Of a DNA stretch of 56,046 nt, positions 23,071-31,818 are shown one piece after another. This stretch comes from an uncultured Oscillospiraceae bacterium (lineage in GTDB: Bacteria; Bacillota; Clostridia; Oscillospirales; Acutalibacteraceae). A program made the position numbers and the translations under genes. Below the pieces are notes generated by a model. It saw only the letters and a list, made by a program, of their open reading frames with translations, had not been told where the DNA came from and did not search any database. The first letter of the stretch is position 1, and each line of letters begins with the position of its first letter. The stretch spans positions 1-56,046 of the forward strand of contig URCA01000024.1 in the NCBI GenBank assembly GCA_900546265.1. The letters run 5' to 3'.

Positions 23071-24477
23071 CTAAACAGACAGTCCGAAGTACCGGACAGC
23101 GTTGTTGTAACAGATATCCTGCACCATGCCGCCCAGGGCGGCCGGATCGCCGGGAGCCAGCCCTTGTTCGGCCCAGCCGCCTAGCAGGTCGCAGAGGATG
23201 CGGCGGAAATACTCGTGCCGGGTATAGGATAAGAAGCTGCGGGAATCGGTCAGCATCCCAATGAAGGTGCTGAGAAGGCCGGTGTTGGCCAGCGCTTTCA
23301 TCTGATCCAGCATGCCGTCCAGATGATCGTTGAACCACCAGGCGGCGCCGCACTGGACTTTGCCGCGGGCCGGGCCGCTTTGGAAGCTGCCGGCAATGGA
23401 GGCAAATTTGGCGTTGTCCGCCGGGTTGAGAGTATAAAGCACGGTTTGGGGCAGCTCTCCAGTGACCTCCAGCCCGTCCAGCAGGGCGATGAGGGAGGCG
23501 GCGGGCAGGGGATCGCCGATGGAATCAAAGCCCGTGTCGGGGCCGAGAACGCGGAACTGGCGGGTATTGGTGTTGCGCACCACGCCGAAATGCAGCTGCA
23601 TGGAAAAATCGAGACGGTGATACAGCCGGCCCAGCTCCAGCATCAGCTCGGTCTGATAGGCCGCCAGCTCCTCGGCGGGGATGGGCTCGCCTTTCAGCAG
23701 GCGGGAAAAGGCGGCGCGGGCCTTGGCGGCGTCCCGCACAGTAAAATCCGGGGAGCCAAAGGAGTGGTCGGACAGGCGGCAGCCCGCCGCCTTGAAGGTA
23801 GCCGCCCGGTCGGCCAGCGCGGCCAGGAGGCTGTCGAAGGAATCAATGGCGCGTCCGGCCACGACGCCCAGCCGCTCCACCCATTCCCGGGCACCGGGGT
23901 TTTGCAGATGGATGGCCTTGTCCGGGCGGAAGGTGGGCAGCACCTGCACGGGAAAGGCGGCGTCGTTTGCCAAGGCCTGGTGCCAGCGCAGGTCGTCGGC
24001 GGGGTCGTCGGTGGTGCACAGGGCTTTGACGCCGCTGTTCACGATAAGCGAGCGGGGACGCCCCGCCTCCGACGCCAGCAGGCGGTTGCATGTCTCCCAG
24101 ATGCGGGGGGCGCTTTCGGCGGTGAGCAGCTCCTCCACGCCAAAGTAGCGCAGAAGCTCCAGCTGGCACCAGTGATACAGCGGGTTACCCACGCTGTGCG
24201 ACACCGTGTCGGCCCAGCGGAGGAATTTCTCATAGGGCTCGGCGCCGCCGGTTATAAAGCGCTCCTCCACGCCGTGGGCGCGCATCAGCCGCCACTTGTA
24301 ATGATCGCCTCCTAGCCATAGCGCGGTCATATCGGCGGCCGGCTCGTTTTCCCAAATTTCCCGGGGACTTAAATGACAGTGGTAGTCAAAAATGGGCATG
24401 TTCCGGGCATACTCTTCGTACAAGCGGCGGGCTGTGGTGGATTGCAGCAGAAAATCGTCCCGGATAAAGGTTGTCAA
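23071..24477 (-). CDS. uxaC: Glucuronate (uronate) isomerase
   Basis: A 468-residue amidohydrolase-fold isomerase, first step of glucuronate/galacturonate breakdown. The N-terminal DYHCHLSPREIWEN (about residue 31) holds the metal histidines, and MTDSRSFLSYTRHEYFRRIL (about 413) is the conserved C-terminal signature. The start is TTG at 24477 with GGAGG 8 nt upstream, giving the usual family length; no ATG gives a suitable start. First gene of a leftward operon divergent from an AraC regulator. Confidence 0.95.
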   Translation of the reverse strand: MTTFIRDDFLLQSTTARRLYEEYARNMPIFDYHCHLSPREIWENEPAADMTALWLGGDHYKWRLMRAHGVEERFITGGAEPYEKFLRWADTVSHSVGNPLYHWCQLELLRYFGVEELLTAESAPRIWETCNRLLASEAGRPRSLIVNSGVKALCTTDDPADDLRWHQALANDAAFPVQVLPTFRPDKAIHLQNPGAREWVERLGVVAGRAIDSFDSLLAALADRAATFKAAGCRLSDHSFGSPDFTVRDAAKARAAFSRLLKGEPIPAEELAAYQTELMLELGRLYHRLDFSMQLHFGVVRNTNTRQFRVLGPDTGFDSIGDPLPAASLIALLDGLEVTGELPQTVLYTLNPADNAKFASIAGSFQSGPARGKVQCGAAWWFNDHLDGMLDQMKALANTGLLSTFIGMLTDSRSFLSYTRHEYFRRILCDLLGGWAEQGLAPGDPAALGGMVQDICYNNAVRYFGLSV

Positions 24478-24557
24478 GGAATACCACCTCCATAGCCTAT
24501 CGGTAGAACTGCTTCTAGTGTACATCAAACTTTGCCCGGTTTCATGGGATTTGTTGC

Positions 24558-24586
24558 TTGAAACATGGTAAAACTTGCGGTATACT
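24558..24586 (+). promoter_or_regulatory. Promoter of the AraC-type regulator
   Basis: TTGAAA (24558-24563), a 17-nt spacer and TATACT (24581-24586). On the opposite strand I see only a weak uxaC promoter (ATGAAA - TACACT). Confidence 0.65.
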
Positions 24587-24607
24587 AAAAAGCAGGAGGG
24601 ATGCGGT

Positions 24608-25462
24608 ATGGGATTGGAATGTCCCTTCGACGATCGGCAGGAAATGCTGCGGCCGGATTACGAGTTTTTTCATAGTCAGGGCAGCCGTCCGCTGGATATC
24701 GCCTACCACAGCCACGATTTTTACGAGGTGTTTTTGTTCGTTTCTGGCCGGGCGGAGTATATTATCGAGGGTAAGACGTATGCGCTGCGTCCGGGAGACA
24801 TTCTGCTGACCAACGATCGGGAGCTGCATCGGCCGCTGGTGGAGCCGGGACGGCTGTACGAGCGGTATGTGCTGTGGATTCGTCCCGAGTATATCCGGAA
24901 GCTGCAGGAGGATGGGACGGATTTAGCGGCGTGCTTTGTGGACGCGGCTCGGCGAGAATATAAGCGCATTCGTCCCGGCGGCGAGCTGATCGCCCGCCTG
25001 ATGCGGCTGTGCGGGCGGCTGGAGGAGGTATACGGCGGCAGCGCCTACGGATGCCGGGTGCTGGAGCGGGCCTATGTGATGGAGTTGCTGGTGTATCTTA
25101 ACCGGGCGTATTTCGAAACGGCGGAGGAACTGGTCCCCGATGTGGTGGAAAACCAGAAGATAAACGCCGTGGTGGAGTATATCAATCGGCATTTGGATGC
25201 GGATTTGTCACTGGACGCCTTGGCTGGAAGGTTTTATGTCAGCAAGTACCATTTAAGCCGGCAGTTCAAGCAGTATATTGGGGTGCCGATTCACCAGTAT
25301 ATTACCAAGAAGCGGCTGATGACCGCGCGGGGTATGCTGCGAAGGGGACAGCCTGTGCGCAGTGCGTATCTCGAGAGCGGGTTTAACGATTATGCCAACT
25401 TTTCCAAGGCGTTCAAGGCGGAGTTCGGCCTGTCGCCCAAGGACTATGTGCGGCAGCTATAA
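24608..25462 (+). CDS. AraC family transcriptional regulator
   Basis: A 284-residue regulator. The N-terminal cupin-like sensor (residues 25-110) includes IAYHSHDFYEVFLFVSGRAEYIIEG and LRPGDILLTN. The C-terminal double helix-turn-helix (185-284) has LDALAGRFYVSKYHLSRQFKQYIG and ends SGFNDYANFSKAFKAEFGLSPKDY, the classic AraC signature. ATG 24608 has AGGAGGG 7 nt upstream. Divergent from uxaC, so probably the activator of the glucuronate operon. Followed 11 nt later by the DUF3783 gene. Confidence 0.92.
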   Translation: MGLECPFDDRQEMLRPDYEFFHSQGSRPLDIAYHSHDFYEVFLFVSGRAEYIIEGKTYALRPGDILLTNDRELHRPLVEPGRLYERYVLWIRPEYIRKLQEDGTDLAACFVDAARREYKRIRPGGELIARLMRLCGRLEEVYGGSAYGCRVLERAYVMELLVYLNRAYFETAEELVPDVVENQKINAVVEYINRHLDADLSLDALAGRFYVSKYHLSRQFKQYIGVPIHQYITKKRLMTARGMLRRGQPVRSAYLESGFNDYANFSKAFKAEFGLSPKDYVRQL

Positions 25463-25473
25463 GGAGGGCATAT

Positions 25474-25869
25474 ATGAAAGCGAGAATACCGGTAACAAAA
25501 GATCCGGCGGCGGTGCTGCTGTATGGGGCGGATGAATCCACCAGGGAAAAGCTGGCGGGGATTTTGAAAAGCATGGGTTTGCCCTATCGGCTGGCTCAGG
25601 CCGGACAGGAAGGGGAGAGCGTGGGCTATTTGCTGGGGCTTGCCGGGTATGCCCATACGCAAGCAGCTGCGTCGGATCTGGTTCCGGAGACCTGCCTGGT
25701 GATGTGCGGGCTTGAGGAAGCGCAGCTGGACGGGCTGCTCGGGGCGATGAAGGCGGCGGGGATAATCATACCGCTTAAGGCGATTGCCACGCCGCACAAT
25801 AAAGGGTGGAGTCTGGCGCAGCTGATGAGGGAGCTGCGCCGCGAAAGGGAAGCGCTGCGTCCGGTTTGA
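25474..25869 (+). CDS. DUF3783 domain-containing protein
   Basis: A 131-residue soluble protein. The C-terminal half shows the DUF3783 pattern: LVMCGLEEAQLDGLLGAMKAAG followed by IPLKAIATPHNKGWSLAQLMREL. The N-terminal half (LLYGADESTREKLAGILKSMG) looks like a related alpha/beta fold. AAGGAGG lies 7 nt upstream. Follows the AraC gene closely and may share its transcript, but no functional link is evident. Confidence 0.85.
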   Translation: MKARIPVTKDPAAVLLYGADESTREKLAGILKSMGLPYRLAQAGQEGESVGYLLGLAGYAHTQAAASDLVPETCLVMCGLEEAQLDGLLGAMKAAGIIIPLKAIATPHNKGWSLAQLMRELRREREALRPV

Positions 25870-25872
25870 ATA

Positions 25873-25909
25873 AAAATCAAGGGGGAATATGAAATTCCCC
25901 CTTGATTTT
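25873..25909 (+). terminator. Terminator after DUF3783, overlapping the tRNA promoter
   Basis: A 16-bp stem (AAAATCAAGGGGGAAT and complement). Its 3' arm TTGATTTT supplies the -35 (TTGATT, 25902-25907) of the next promoter. Confidence 0.8.
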
Positions 25910-25930
25910 ATAGAAGGGGTATGCTATAAT
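25902..25930 (+). promoter_or_regulatory. tRNA-Pro promoter
   Basis: TTGATT, a 17-nt spacer and TATAAT (25925-25930). A second TATAAT at 25976-25981, 7 nt before the tRNA, lacks a good -35. Confidence 0.65.
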
Positions 25931-25987
25931 CTCATTCGCGGCACAACGGCAGGACTTAAAATGCGCCGATTGCTGTATAATTGCATA

Positions 25988-26065
25988 TCCGGGTGTAGCG
26001 CAGATTGGTAGCGCGCTTGAATGGGGTTCAAGAGGCCGCAGGTTCGACTCCTGTCACTCGGACCA
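25988..26065 (+). tRNA. tRNA-Pro (anticodon GGG)
   Basis: Full cloverleaf: acceptor TCCGGGT/ACTCGGA, D arm GCGC/GCGC, anticodon stem CTTGA/TCAAG with loop ATGGGGT (anticodon GGG), and T arm GCAGG-TTCGACT-CCTGT. The CCA end is encoded (26063-26065). Followed by a terminator at 26071. Confidence 0.95.
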
Positions 26066-26070
26066 AATGC

Positions 26071-26108
26071 AGAAGAAACCTTGATTTTTCAGGGTTTCTT
26101 CTTTTTTT
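26071..26108 (+). terminator. tRNA-Pro terminator
   Basis: AGAAGAAACC pairs with GGTTTCTTCT and is followed by a T6 tract. Confidence 0.85.
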
Positions 26109-26252
26109 GCCCCAAAAGGATGGTTGATTTCTTGAATAAATAGGAGTTCCCATTTCGATTGTTTTCATGTAGCCGGAAAGAATAGTGAAACATCAATTTC
26201 TCTTTTTCATATACTGCTAGTAATACTGCAACGATGGGGAGGAGGGGGGATT

Positions 26253-26798
26253 ATGTGTAATGGATATACCAAACAGCAGATGTGTTTGATGAATCGGATA
26301 CGCCAACTATGGGAGCAGCACGTGTATTGGACGCGGTTCTTCATTATTAGTACAGCGGCTGACCTGGGCGATTTAGAGCCGGTCACCAATAGGCTGCTCC
26401 AAAATCCAAAGGATTTTGCAAGGCTGTTAACGCCGATTTTCGGCATAAGAATAGCCAGTCGGTTTCAGGAACTTTTCACTCAGCATTTGCTGATTGCAGC
26501 CGAACTGGTAAACGCAGCGAAAAACGCGGAAGGCGAAAAAGCTGATAACGCTCGTAAAAGATGGTATAAAAACGCGGATGAGATTGCCGGCTTTCTAGCT
26601 TCCATCAATCCGTGCTGGGAAGAAGCAACATGGAGGGACATGCTGTATAGCCATCTGGAAATGACGGAAAAAGAAGCGACGCTGCGCCTGCAGGGAAACT
26701 ACACGGCGGATATTAAGGTGTTCGATAACATCGAAAACGAAGCATTAAACATGGCCGATTATATGTTTTGCGGTATCATGAGACGGTGCTTCTGCTAG
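26253..26798 (+). CDS. Uncharacterised helical protein with WEQHVYWTR motif
   Basis: A 181-residue, probably all-helical soluble protein. The N-terminal LWEQHVYWTRFFIIS, the middle LTQHLLIAAELV-like stretch and W/NADEIA..INPCW, and the C-terminal DIENEALNMADY recur in a family of Firmicute proteins I know only as uncharacterised; some database entries name it acetylglutamate kinase, which this sequence does not support (no kinase motifs). The conserved W-E-H, E-H and D-E residues spaced along helices suggest a four-helix bundle that might bind metal. Less GC-rich than its surroundings and next to a tRNA gene, which fits horizontal entry. Confidence 0.7.
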   Translation: MCNGYTKQQMCLMNRIRQLWEQHVYWTRFFIISTAADLGDLEPVTNRLLQNPKDFARLLTPIFGIRIASRFQELFTQHLLIAAELVNAAKNAEGEKADNARKRWYKNADEIAGFLASINPCWEEATWRDMLYSHLEMTEKEATLRLQGNYTADIKVFDNIENEALNMADYMFCGIMRRCFC

Positions 26799-26844
26799 TA
26801 GGAATACCGCTTTTTAAGACCCATGACTGCATTTCAGCCAAGAA

Positions 26845-26876
26845 ATAACGCGTCGTCCGAAAGGACGGCGCGTTAT
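26845..26876. terminator. Terminator downstream of rhaA
   Basis: ATAACGCG/CGCGTTAT with inner CGTCC/GGACG and a GAAA loop, between the helical protein gene and the convergent rhaA. Confidence 0.65.
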
Positions 26877-26919
26877 GTTTACTCTGTTTGAGTGGAGTGA
26901 AGAGTTTGAAATATGCGTA

Positions 26920-28185
26920 TTACCGGCGCTTGCTCTGCACGTCTTGTTCGTAACGGCGGAGAACGGTCAGCCAATCGGTACCGACGGGCACGCCTTCCTG
27001 GAGGCAGAGGTATTCCCATACCGCGTTGGCGGGCAGGTTTTTAAATTCCTCCGTCAATGCCAGGCGAGCGGTGAAATCGCCGTCTGCTTCGGCCTGCTCC
27101 AGCAAAGCGCTCGGCTCCAGCAGGGCGGTCAACATGGCTTTCCCGGCGGCACGCAGCCCGATCACCCAGGCCGCCACGCGGTTGATGCTGGCGTCAAAAT
27201 AGTCGAGGCCCATGCCGACCCGGTGGAAGAAGCCACCCCGTTTCATTTCCTGCATCAGCGCGCTCAAATCGTCCCCCTGAATCAGCACGTGATCGCTGTC
27301 CCAGCGCAGCCCGCGGCTGATGTGCAGCAGCACATCGTCAATGAGCGGCACCATGGCGGACAGCTTATCCGCCACGTTTTCCGTCGGATGATAGTGTCCC
27401 GTATCCATGCATATCCCCACATGATGCCCCGCCGCATACGCCAGATAAAATTCATGGGAGCCCACTGTGAAGCTCTCGGTGCCGATGCCGAATACCTTGC
27501 CTTCAAGGACGTCCCGCATCAGCGATCGATCCAGCCGCTTTTCGAAAATACGATCCAGGGATTCCCGCAGATGCTCCCGGTACAGCAGTCGATTGGCCGG
27601 CATATCTTTGAGACCGTCCGGCACCCAGATGTTGTTGATGCAGGGGGTGCCCAGTTCCCGGCCCATATCGGCCGCGATTTCCCTCGCACCCTTGCCCGCC
27701 TCTACCCAATAATCCCGCACCTCCCGGCGCCGGGAGGCCAGGGAAAACCCGTCCGCCATCATGGGATGCGTGAAGAAGGAGGCGTTGAAATCCAGGCCGT
27801 ATCCGTTTGCCTTCGCCCACTCGATCCAGCGGCGGAAATCCTCCGTGGTCAGCTTGTTGCGGGGCGTCGGGGTTTTGGGCTCGGCATACATGCTGTGAAG
27901 ATTGACGCGATGCCGGCAGGGAGAAAGGCGAAAAGCCATATCCATGTCGGCCCGCAGCTCGTCGCCGTTGCGGGCGGCTCCCGGATACTGTCCGGTGACC
28001 AAGTTCTGGCTGGCCACGTCGCCCACGTCCTCAAACCCTTTAACATCGTCGCCCTGCCAGCAGTGCAGGGATAAGGGGATGCGCCGGAATTCCGCCAGCG
28101 CTTCGTCGGTATCCACGCCGAAACCGGCGTAGACCGCCTTGGCGTCCTCGTATTGCCTCTGAATGCGTTCCTCGTTCTGTGCCAT
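26920..28185 (-). CDS. rhaA: L-rhamnose isomerase
   Basis: A 421-residue enzyme converting L-rhamnose to L-rhamnulose. Family motifs include IPLSLHCWQGDDVKGFE (residue 36), NLHSMYAE (about 95), the metal site region VGICMDTGHYHPTENVADK (about 256) and HISRGLRWDSDH (about 289). Normal length. Last gene of a leftward operon after the DUF4838 and IGAWVAPP genes. No rhaB or rhaD is in the window. It shows that the locus delivers rhamnose to the cytosol, in line with the GH78 enzyme at the far end. Confidence 0.96.
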   Translation of the reverse strand: MAQNEERIQRQYEDAKAVYAGFGVDTDEALAEFRRIPLSLHCWQGDDVKGFEDVGDVASQNLVTGQYPGAARNGDELRADMDMAFRLSPCRHRVNLHSMYAEPKTPTPRNKLTTEDFRRWIEWAKANGYGLDFNASFFTHPMMADGFSLASRRREVRDYWVEAGKGAREIAADMGRELGTPCINNIWVPDGLKDMPANRLLYREHLRESLDRIFEKRLDRSLMRDVLEGKVFGIGTESFTVGSHEFYLAYAAGHHVGICMDTGHYHPTENVADKLSAMVPLIDDVLLHISRGLRWDSDHVLIQGDDLSALMQEMKRGGFFHRVGMGLDYFDASINRVAAWVIGLRAAGKAMLTALLEPSALLEQAEADGDFTARLALTEEFKNLPANAVWEYLCLQEGVPVGTDWLTVLRRYEQDVQSKRR

Positions 28186-28208
28186 GACTCTTTCGTCCCT
28201 TCTGTCGT

Positions 28209-30083
28209 TTATTCCTGGGCTTCGCCGGTGTGCTCCAGAAAGCCGGCCACCAGCATATTGAAATACATGCCGTCCAAATCGGGCTGTACGGCGGTTTCCG
28301 CCTCCGATACCAGATGGCGCAGCGTCTGTGCTAATTCTTTCAAGCGGGCGGGCGGCGCACCCGCCGCTTTTTCCGCCAGAGCGTCGGCCAGATGGGAGAA
28401 AATGGCCGTCGATACCGCCAGCACGCGCCAGGCCCGGCCATGTCCGCTCGTTTGAGCGCGCGCCGCAGCGGCTGTGATAGCCGGCGTGCTGTCCCGGACA
28501 AATGCGCCGGCCTCTTGAAAACGCCGCACATAATCCGCCGCTGTCATGCCCTCGTCTTCGCCTCGTATGTATGCATGCGAGAAATGCTCTGACAACCCGC
28601 GGAGATAGGCGAGCGCGAGCGCCGCGTCCCGGCCGTAGGCGGCTTCGACGAATTCCTCCGTCAGCGCCTCAAAGGAGGACGACGCCCCGTCGAACAGGGC
28701 GCGGCCCATGATGTACTGGCAGATACCGGAGGGGAAACCCGCCCGCCCCAGCTGGCAACTTATCAGGCCGTTCAGCCCCATGTCCTTAAGGCGTGTGCAG
28801 TCGTCGTACAGCACCCGCGCCAGTTGGAGTCCGCCATATTCCTTGTCGATGTCCCACATGAGATGGTAGTCGTACACAAAGCTGTCGCCATGGAATTCCT
28901 CCTGCCAGCGGTAAAGAAACGCTAGATTCTCTTTGACGTTGGTGGGGAATACCGCCTGATTGTGGCTGTACGAGGGAAGAGGGGCTCTTTTCTCCCGGTC
29001 GACCGGTTCGTCCGGCTGATAATACGGCCGGGTATAGGTCCGGGTGATGGGCGCAAACATCAGGATGAACCGGTCGGGGTTCTTCAGGTGCTGCGTCACC
29101 GGCGGCCAGAGAAGCTCGAAATAGATGAGGAAGGCCAGCCGCGTATCCAGGCCCAGCGCCGTCAGCCGTTCGTCGATTTCGTTGAGCAGCATCACGTACC
29201 AATCCGTCTGGGAGCGGGCGCGGCAGGCGCTGCATTCGCAGATGTTGTTGTAGTTGTCCGCCAGCCAGATGTGCAGGATGGATATATCCCGGTGGTTCAA
29301 GGCGTAATCCGCCACTTCATCGACAAAACGGCGCCGCGCCTCCGGATTGGAATAGCACAGATGCGTATTCAGCGGAATGCCGCCGAAAAACGCGCGAGTT
29401 CCGTTCACCTGCGCCAGCAGCGGACGGATTTCCGGCGGCACTCCCTCGTCCTCCACCGTGTGCCATCCGGTAGAGGGATACCCCAGACACTCGCAGGTCC
29501 AGCCGTGGCCGATCTTATGGTAAATCAGTCCCCGCTTCCGGATTTCCGCTTCAATGCGGGCCACGTGCCGCCGACTGTCCTCCAGGGTGTAGCGCTCCGC
29601 TGGCTGCGTCACGCTGCCCTCGTGTGTGTACCAGCGTTCGAAAAAGGTGTGCCCCTCCCGAAATTGGATGTAATAGGCGTTGAATCCGTTCTTGGGCAGC
29701 CAGTCCACCATATCCAGCACATTTTCCACCGATACCGCGCCTTCGATGCAGACGCCGCGGTGGCGCAGAGCCGGCCGGCCGCGGTAAGAAACGGTGCAGG
29801 CCTCGAGGGACAGGGAGGGGAGAACCTCGCCGTCCGCTCCCGGGGCAAAAAAGCGGCATCCCAGAAGAAAGAGAAAGCGGTAAACCCCCAGTAGAACGCT
29901 GCGCGGGCAGCAGCCGGCGATAACGCCGTTTCCTTTCCGGATTTCAATAGAAAACGCGTCGTCAAAAGGGGAGGCGGTGTCCGCTTGAGGCATAAGTTCA
30001 AGCCGGATATGGCCGCTGCCGCCGGTTATGCGCCGCATGTAGCGCGTCAGTTCCGCGCGGGCAAAATCTATGGTTTCCTGCAC
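28209..30083 (-). CDS. DUF4838 domain-containing putative glycoside hydrolase
   Basis: A 624-residue protein without a signal peptide, so cytosolic. The N-terminal 100 residues form an alpha-glucuronidase/GH20-domain-2-like sandwich ending LGCRFFAPGADGEVLP. The central DUF4838 barrel (about 110-430) includes HIWLADNYNNICECSACRA (about 270), a Cys-rich loop common in the family. A helical C-terminal part follows. The start is GTG at 30083 with AAAGGAG 8 nt upstream; a longer open frame exists but overlaps the upstream gene. It lies 14 nt after the IGAWVAPP gene and 23 nt before rhaA, so it probably works on an imported oligosaccharide. Substrate unknown. Confidence 0.8.
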   Translation of the reverse strand: MQETIDFARAELTRYMRRITGGSGHIRLELMPQADTASPFDDAFSIEIRKGNGVIAGCCPRSVLLGVYRFLFLLGCRFFAPGADGEVLPSLSLEACTVSYRGRPALRHRGVCIEGAVSVENVLDMVDWLPKNGFNAYYIQFREGHTFFERWYTHEGSVTQPAERYTLEDSRRHVARIEAEIRKRGLIYHKIGHGWTCECLGYPSTGWHTVEDEGVPPEIRPLLAQVNGTRAFFGGIPLNTHLCYSNPEARRRFVDEVADYALNHRDISILHIWLADNYNNICECSACRARSQTDWYVMLLNEIDERLTALGLDTRLAFLIYFELLWPPVTQHLKNPDRFILMFAPITRTYTRPYYQPDEPVDREKRAPLPSYSHNQAVFPTNVKENLAFLYRWQEEFHGDSFVYDYHLMWDIDKEYGGLQLARVLYDDCTRLKDMGLNGLISCQLGRAGFPSGICQYIMGRALFDGASSSFEALTEEFVEAAYGRDAALALAYLRGLSEHFSHAYIRGEDEGMTAADYVRRFQEAGAFVRDSTPAITAAAARAQTSGHGRAWRVLAVSTAIFSHLADALAEKAAGAPPARLKELAQTLRHLVSEAETAVQPDLDGMYFNMLVAGFLEHTGEAQE

Positions 30084-30097
30084 AGCGTTTGCTCCTT

Positions 30098-31366
30098 TCA
30101 GCTCAATTGTACATAAGCGCCGTCCCCGGCGGCCAGGCGCAGCTCCAGACTGTCTCCGTGAAACAGACGGATATCGCCGTTTTCCCGGACCTGCCCGCGG
30201 ACGGCGCGGTTGAACAGCAGCCGCACACAGCCGGCGGTCGTCACGGTGTTGTTGACCACGTAATAGCCTGCCTCGCCGTTCCCCGAAAAGCACCCCACAA
30301 GGGCGGGAAGTTCGCCCGCCAGGCCGCACAGGGGGCCGAAAGCCGGGAGAATATCCTCCTTCGGGACAGGCGCGGGAGACGAGAGATGCACCAGCACCCC
30401 TTCGAAGCAGCCGCGCATCAGCAAATCCTGAGACAGGCGGATGCACGCGTTGGCCGCTTTTACATAAGCGTATTGCGGATTCAGCCGGCCGTCCAAGTGG
30501 ACCATGCCGCCCCGCCATTCCCCGTCCTCGAGCGGTTGCCAGAAGGTAAAATATTGGATGCCCCGTACACCGTAGGCCAGCGCCGTGTTCACCTGCCACA
30601 GGATTTCCGCCTCTTGAGGCACGCGTACCTTTCTGTTCCAGGCGCAGGTCTGAATAAAGCACCACACCGGAAGACTATGCGCCTTGCCCGCCGCGCTTAC
30701 GAGGGATAAATTCAAAAAGTAATGATCCGCCATATGGGGGAACCGTCCTTCACAAGGGTAATTGTCGAAGGACAGCACCGGCGGCTTCAGCTTCTCGATA
30801 AACAATTCCAGGTACCGGCGGTACTCCTCAACGGTGCAGGGCCGCCCGCTCTCATCGGTTTTATGCCGTTCAATTTGAGTGGATTTGGCGCACAGCGGCA
30901 GCAGATTGACATAAAACAAGCGCCCGGGAAGGGCGGCCCGATACCCCGCGGCTATCGTCCCCAGCGTATCCAGCTGCGCGACGGACGGCTCGTCATAGGC
31001 AAGAACGCCTAAATAGGCGGGATGCGCGGACTCGCCCTGTATCAGGCCCGGCACCAGCTCTTCCGGCGTCTGGCCGTCGGCCAGCCCGCAGGAGACCGCC
31101 AGATAGCGCAGCCCGCTGCGCTGTGCGCAGGTCAGTGCGCGGCGGGCGTCCTCCCGCCGGTGCTCCAGATTTTCATACAGCCCATACAGCATGGTGAACC
31201 CGGCCTCTTTTGCCAGACGATACGTCTCGTCCGTTATGTAATCCGGATTATTTCCGCTTACGCCGGCAGGCGGAGGTGCCACCCAGGCGCCAATCGGCAA
31301 TACCGTCCCCGCCAATATATCATGAATGGAGACGGGCGCGGTCTCGGGCTGATAAATAGGCAGCAT
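30098..31366 (-). CDS. IGAWVAPP family putative glycosidase, cytosolic member (paralogue 1)
   Basis: A 422-residue predicted TIM barrel (residues 25-320) with a C-terminal beta-sandwich (330-422). It starts strand 1 with LPIGAWVAPPPAGV and shares with two paralogues the blocks LYGLYE, HPAYLGVLAYDEPS, GRLFYVNLLP, LSFDNYP, CFIQTCAW, EAEILWQVNTALAYG and GIQYFTFW. It has no signal peptide, unlike the other two. The ATG at 31366 has AGGGG 9 nt upstream; a TTG three codons earlier overlaps that site. The YDEP motif at the end of strand 4 is the best catalytic candidate. I do not recognise a named glycoside hydrolase family. First gene of the leftward operon. Confidence 0.75.
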   Translation of the reverse strand: MLPIYQPETAPVSIHDILAGTVLPIGAWVAPPPAGVSGNNPDYITDETYRLAKEAGFTMLYGLYENLEHRREDARRALTCAQRSGLRYLAVSCGLADGQTPEELVPGLIQGESAHPAYLGVLAYDEPSVAQLDTLGTIAAGYRAALPGRLFYVNLLPLCAKSTQIERHKTDESGRPCTVEEYRRYLELFIEKLKPPVLSFDNYPCEGRFPHMADHYFLNLSLVSAAGKAHSLPVWCFIQTCAWNRKVRVPQEAEILWQVNTALAYGVRGIQYFTFWQPLEDGEWRGGMVHLDGRLNPQYAYVKAANACIRLSQDLLMRGCFEGVLVHLSSPAPVPKEDILPAFGPLCGLAGELPALVGCFSGNGEAGYYVVNNTVTTAGCVRLLFNRAVRGQVRENGDIRLFHGDSLELRLAAGDGAYVQLS

Positions 31367-31409
31367 GACAGACAACCCCTTGTTTGACTAGATTTCAATG
31401 TTCGTATTC

Positions 31410-31438
31410 AGTATAACACCTTCCTTTTTATAAAGCAA
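31410..31438 (-). promoter_or_regulatory. Promoter of the leftward glycan operon
   Basis: Minus strand TTGCTT, a 17-nt spacer and TATACT. It initiates the IGAWVAPP-DUF4838-rhaA operon. Confidence 0.7.
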
Positions 31439-31551
31439 TAACTTTTTAAACTTAATTAATTTATCTGATATTTGTCAAGAATATTGGAGGGTATAGCTGG
31501 ATATATGGGAGTTTGTACCGATTATAAAGAAAAGCGTACAAGTACTATATG

Positions 31552-31567
31552 AAATTAAATTTAATTT
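31552..31567. promoter_or_regulatory. 16-bp AT palindrome, candidate operator
   Basis: AAATTAAATTTAATTT is a perfect palindrome in the AT-rich 442-bp divergent control region (31377-31818), which holds no gene. It sits between the two promoters and could bind the ROK regulator encoded at 40880. Confidence 0.4.
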
Positions 31568-31617
31568 AATTCCTTTATAAGCAGCAAAATAAACAATAAA
31601 TCTTTGTAAAAAAGGTA

Positions 31618-31647
31618 TTGACAGGGAAATGTTCCGAGTGTTATAAT
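31618..31647 (+). promoter_or_regulatory. Promoter of the rightward glycan operon
   Basis: TTGACA (31618-31623), an 18-nt spacer and TATAAT (31642-31647), 171 nt before the first gene. The long AT-rich leader contains TAAATAAAGTTTAGTAAATTA-like tracts that may be regulatory. Confidence 0.75.
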
Positions 31648-31818
31648 GCGATTATCGGAGATAGGTGCGACTATTCTTTATTTCGACGCCATATTTTAAA
31701 TAAAGTTTAGTAAATTACTTACGCACCGTTTTCTCCTAGGAAAATCCGCAAGAATTTAGCAGTATTTCTATGTTTTCGCATGCAAATGAACCATTTCGAC
31801 AGAAAAGAGGGATCGTTC

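Noticed and set aside
30084..30665. N-terminal extension of the DUF4838 protein by 194 codons
   Set aside because: The extension runs through the upstream gene in another frame, has shadow-like composition, and the GTG at 30083 has a good ribosome binding site.
31477..31640. Catabolite-repression (cre) site in the divergent promoter region
   Set aside because: The nearest match around GAAAAGCGTACA does not fit the cre consensus in register on either strand.
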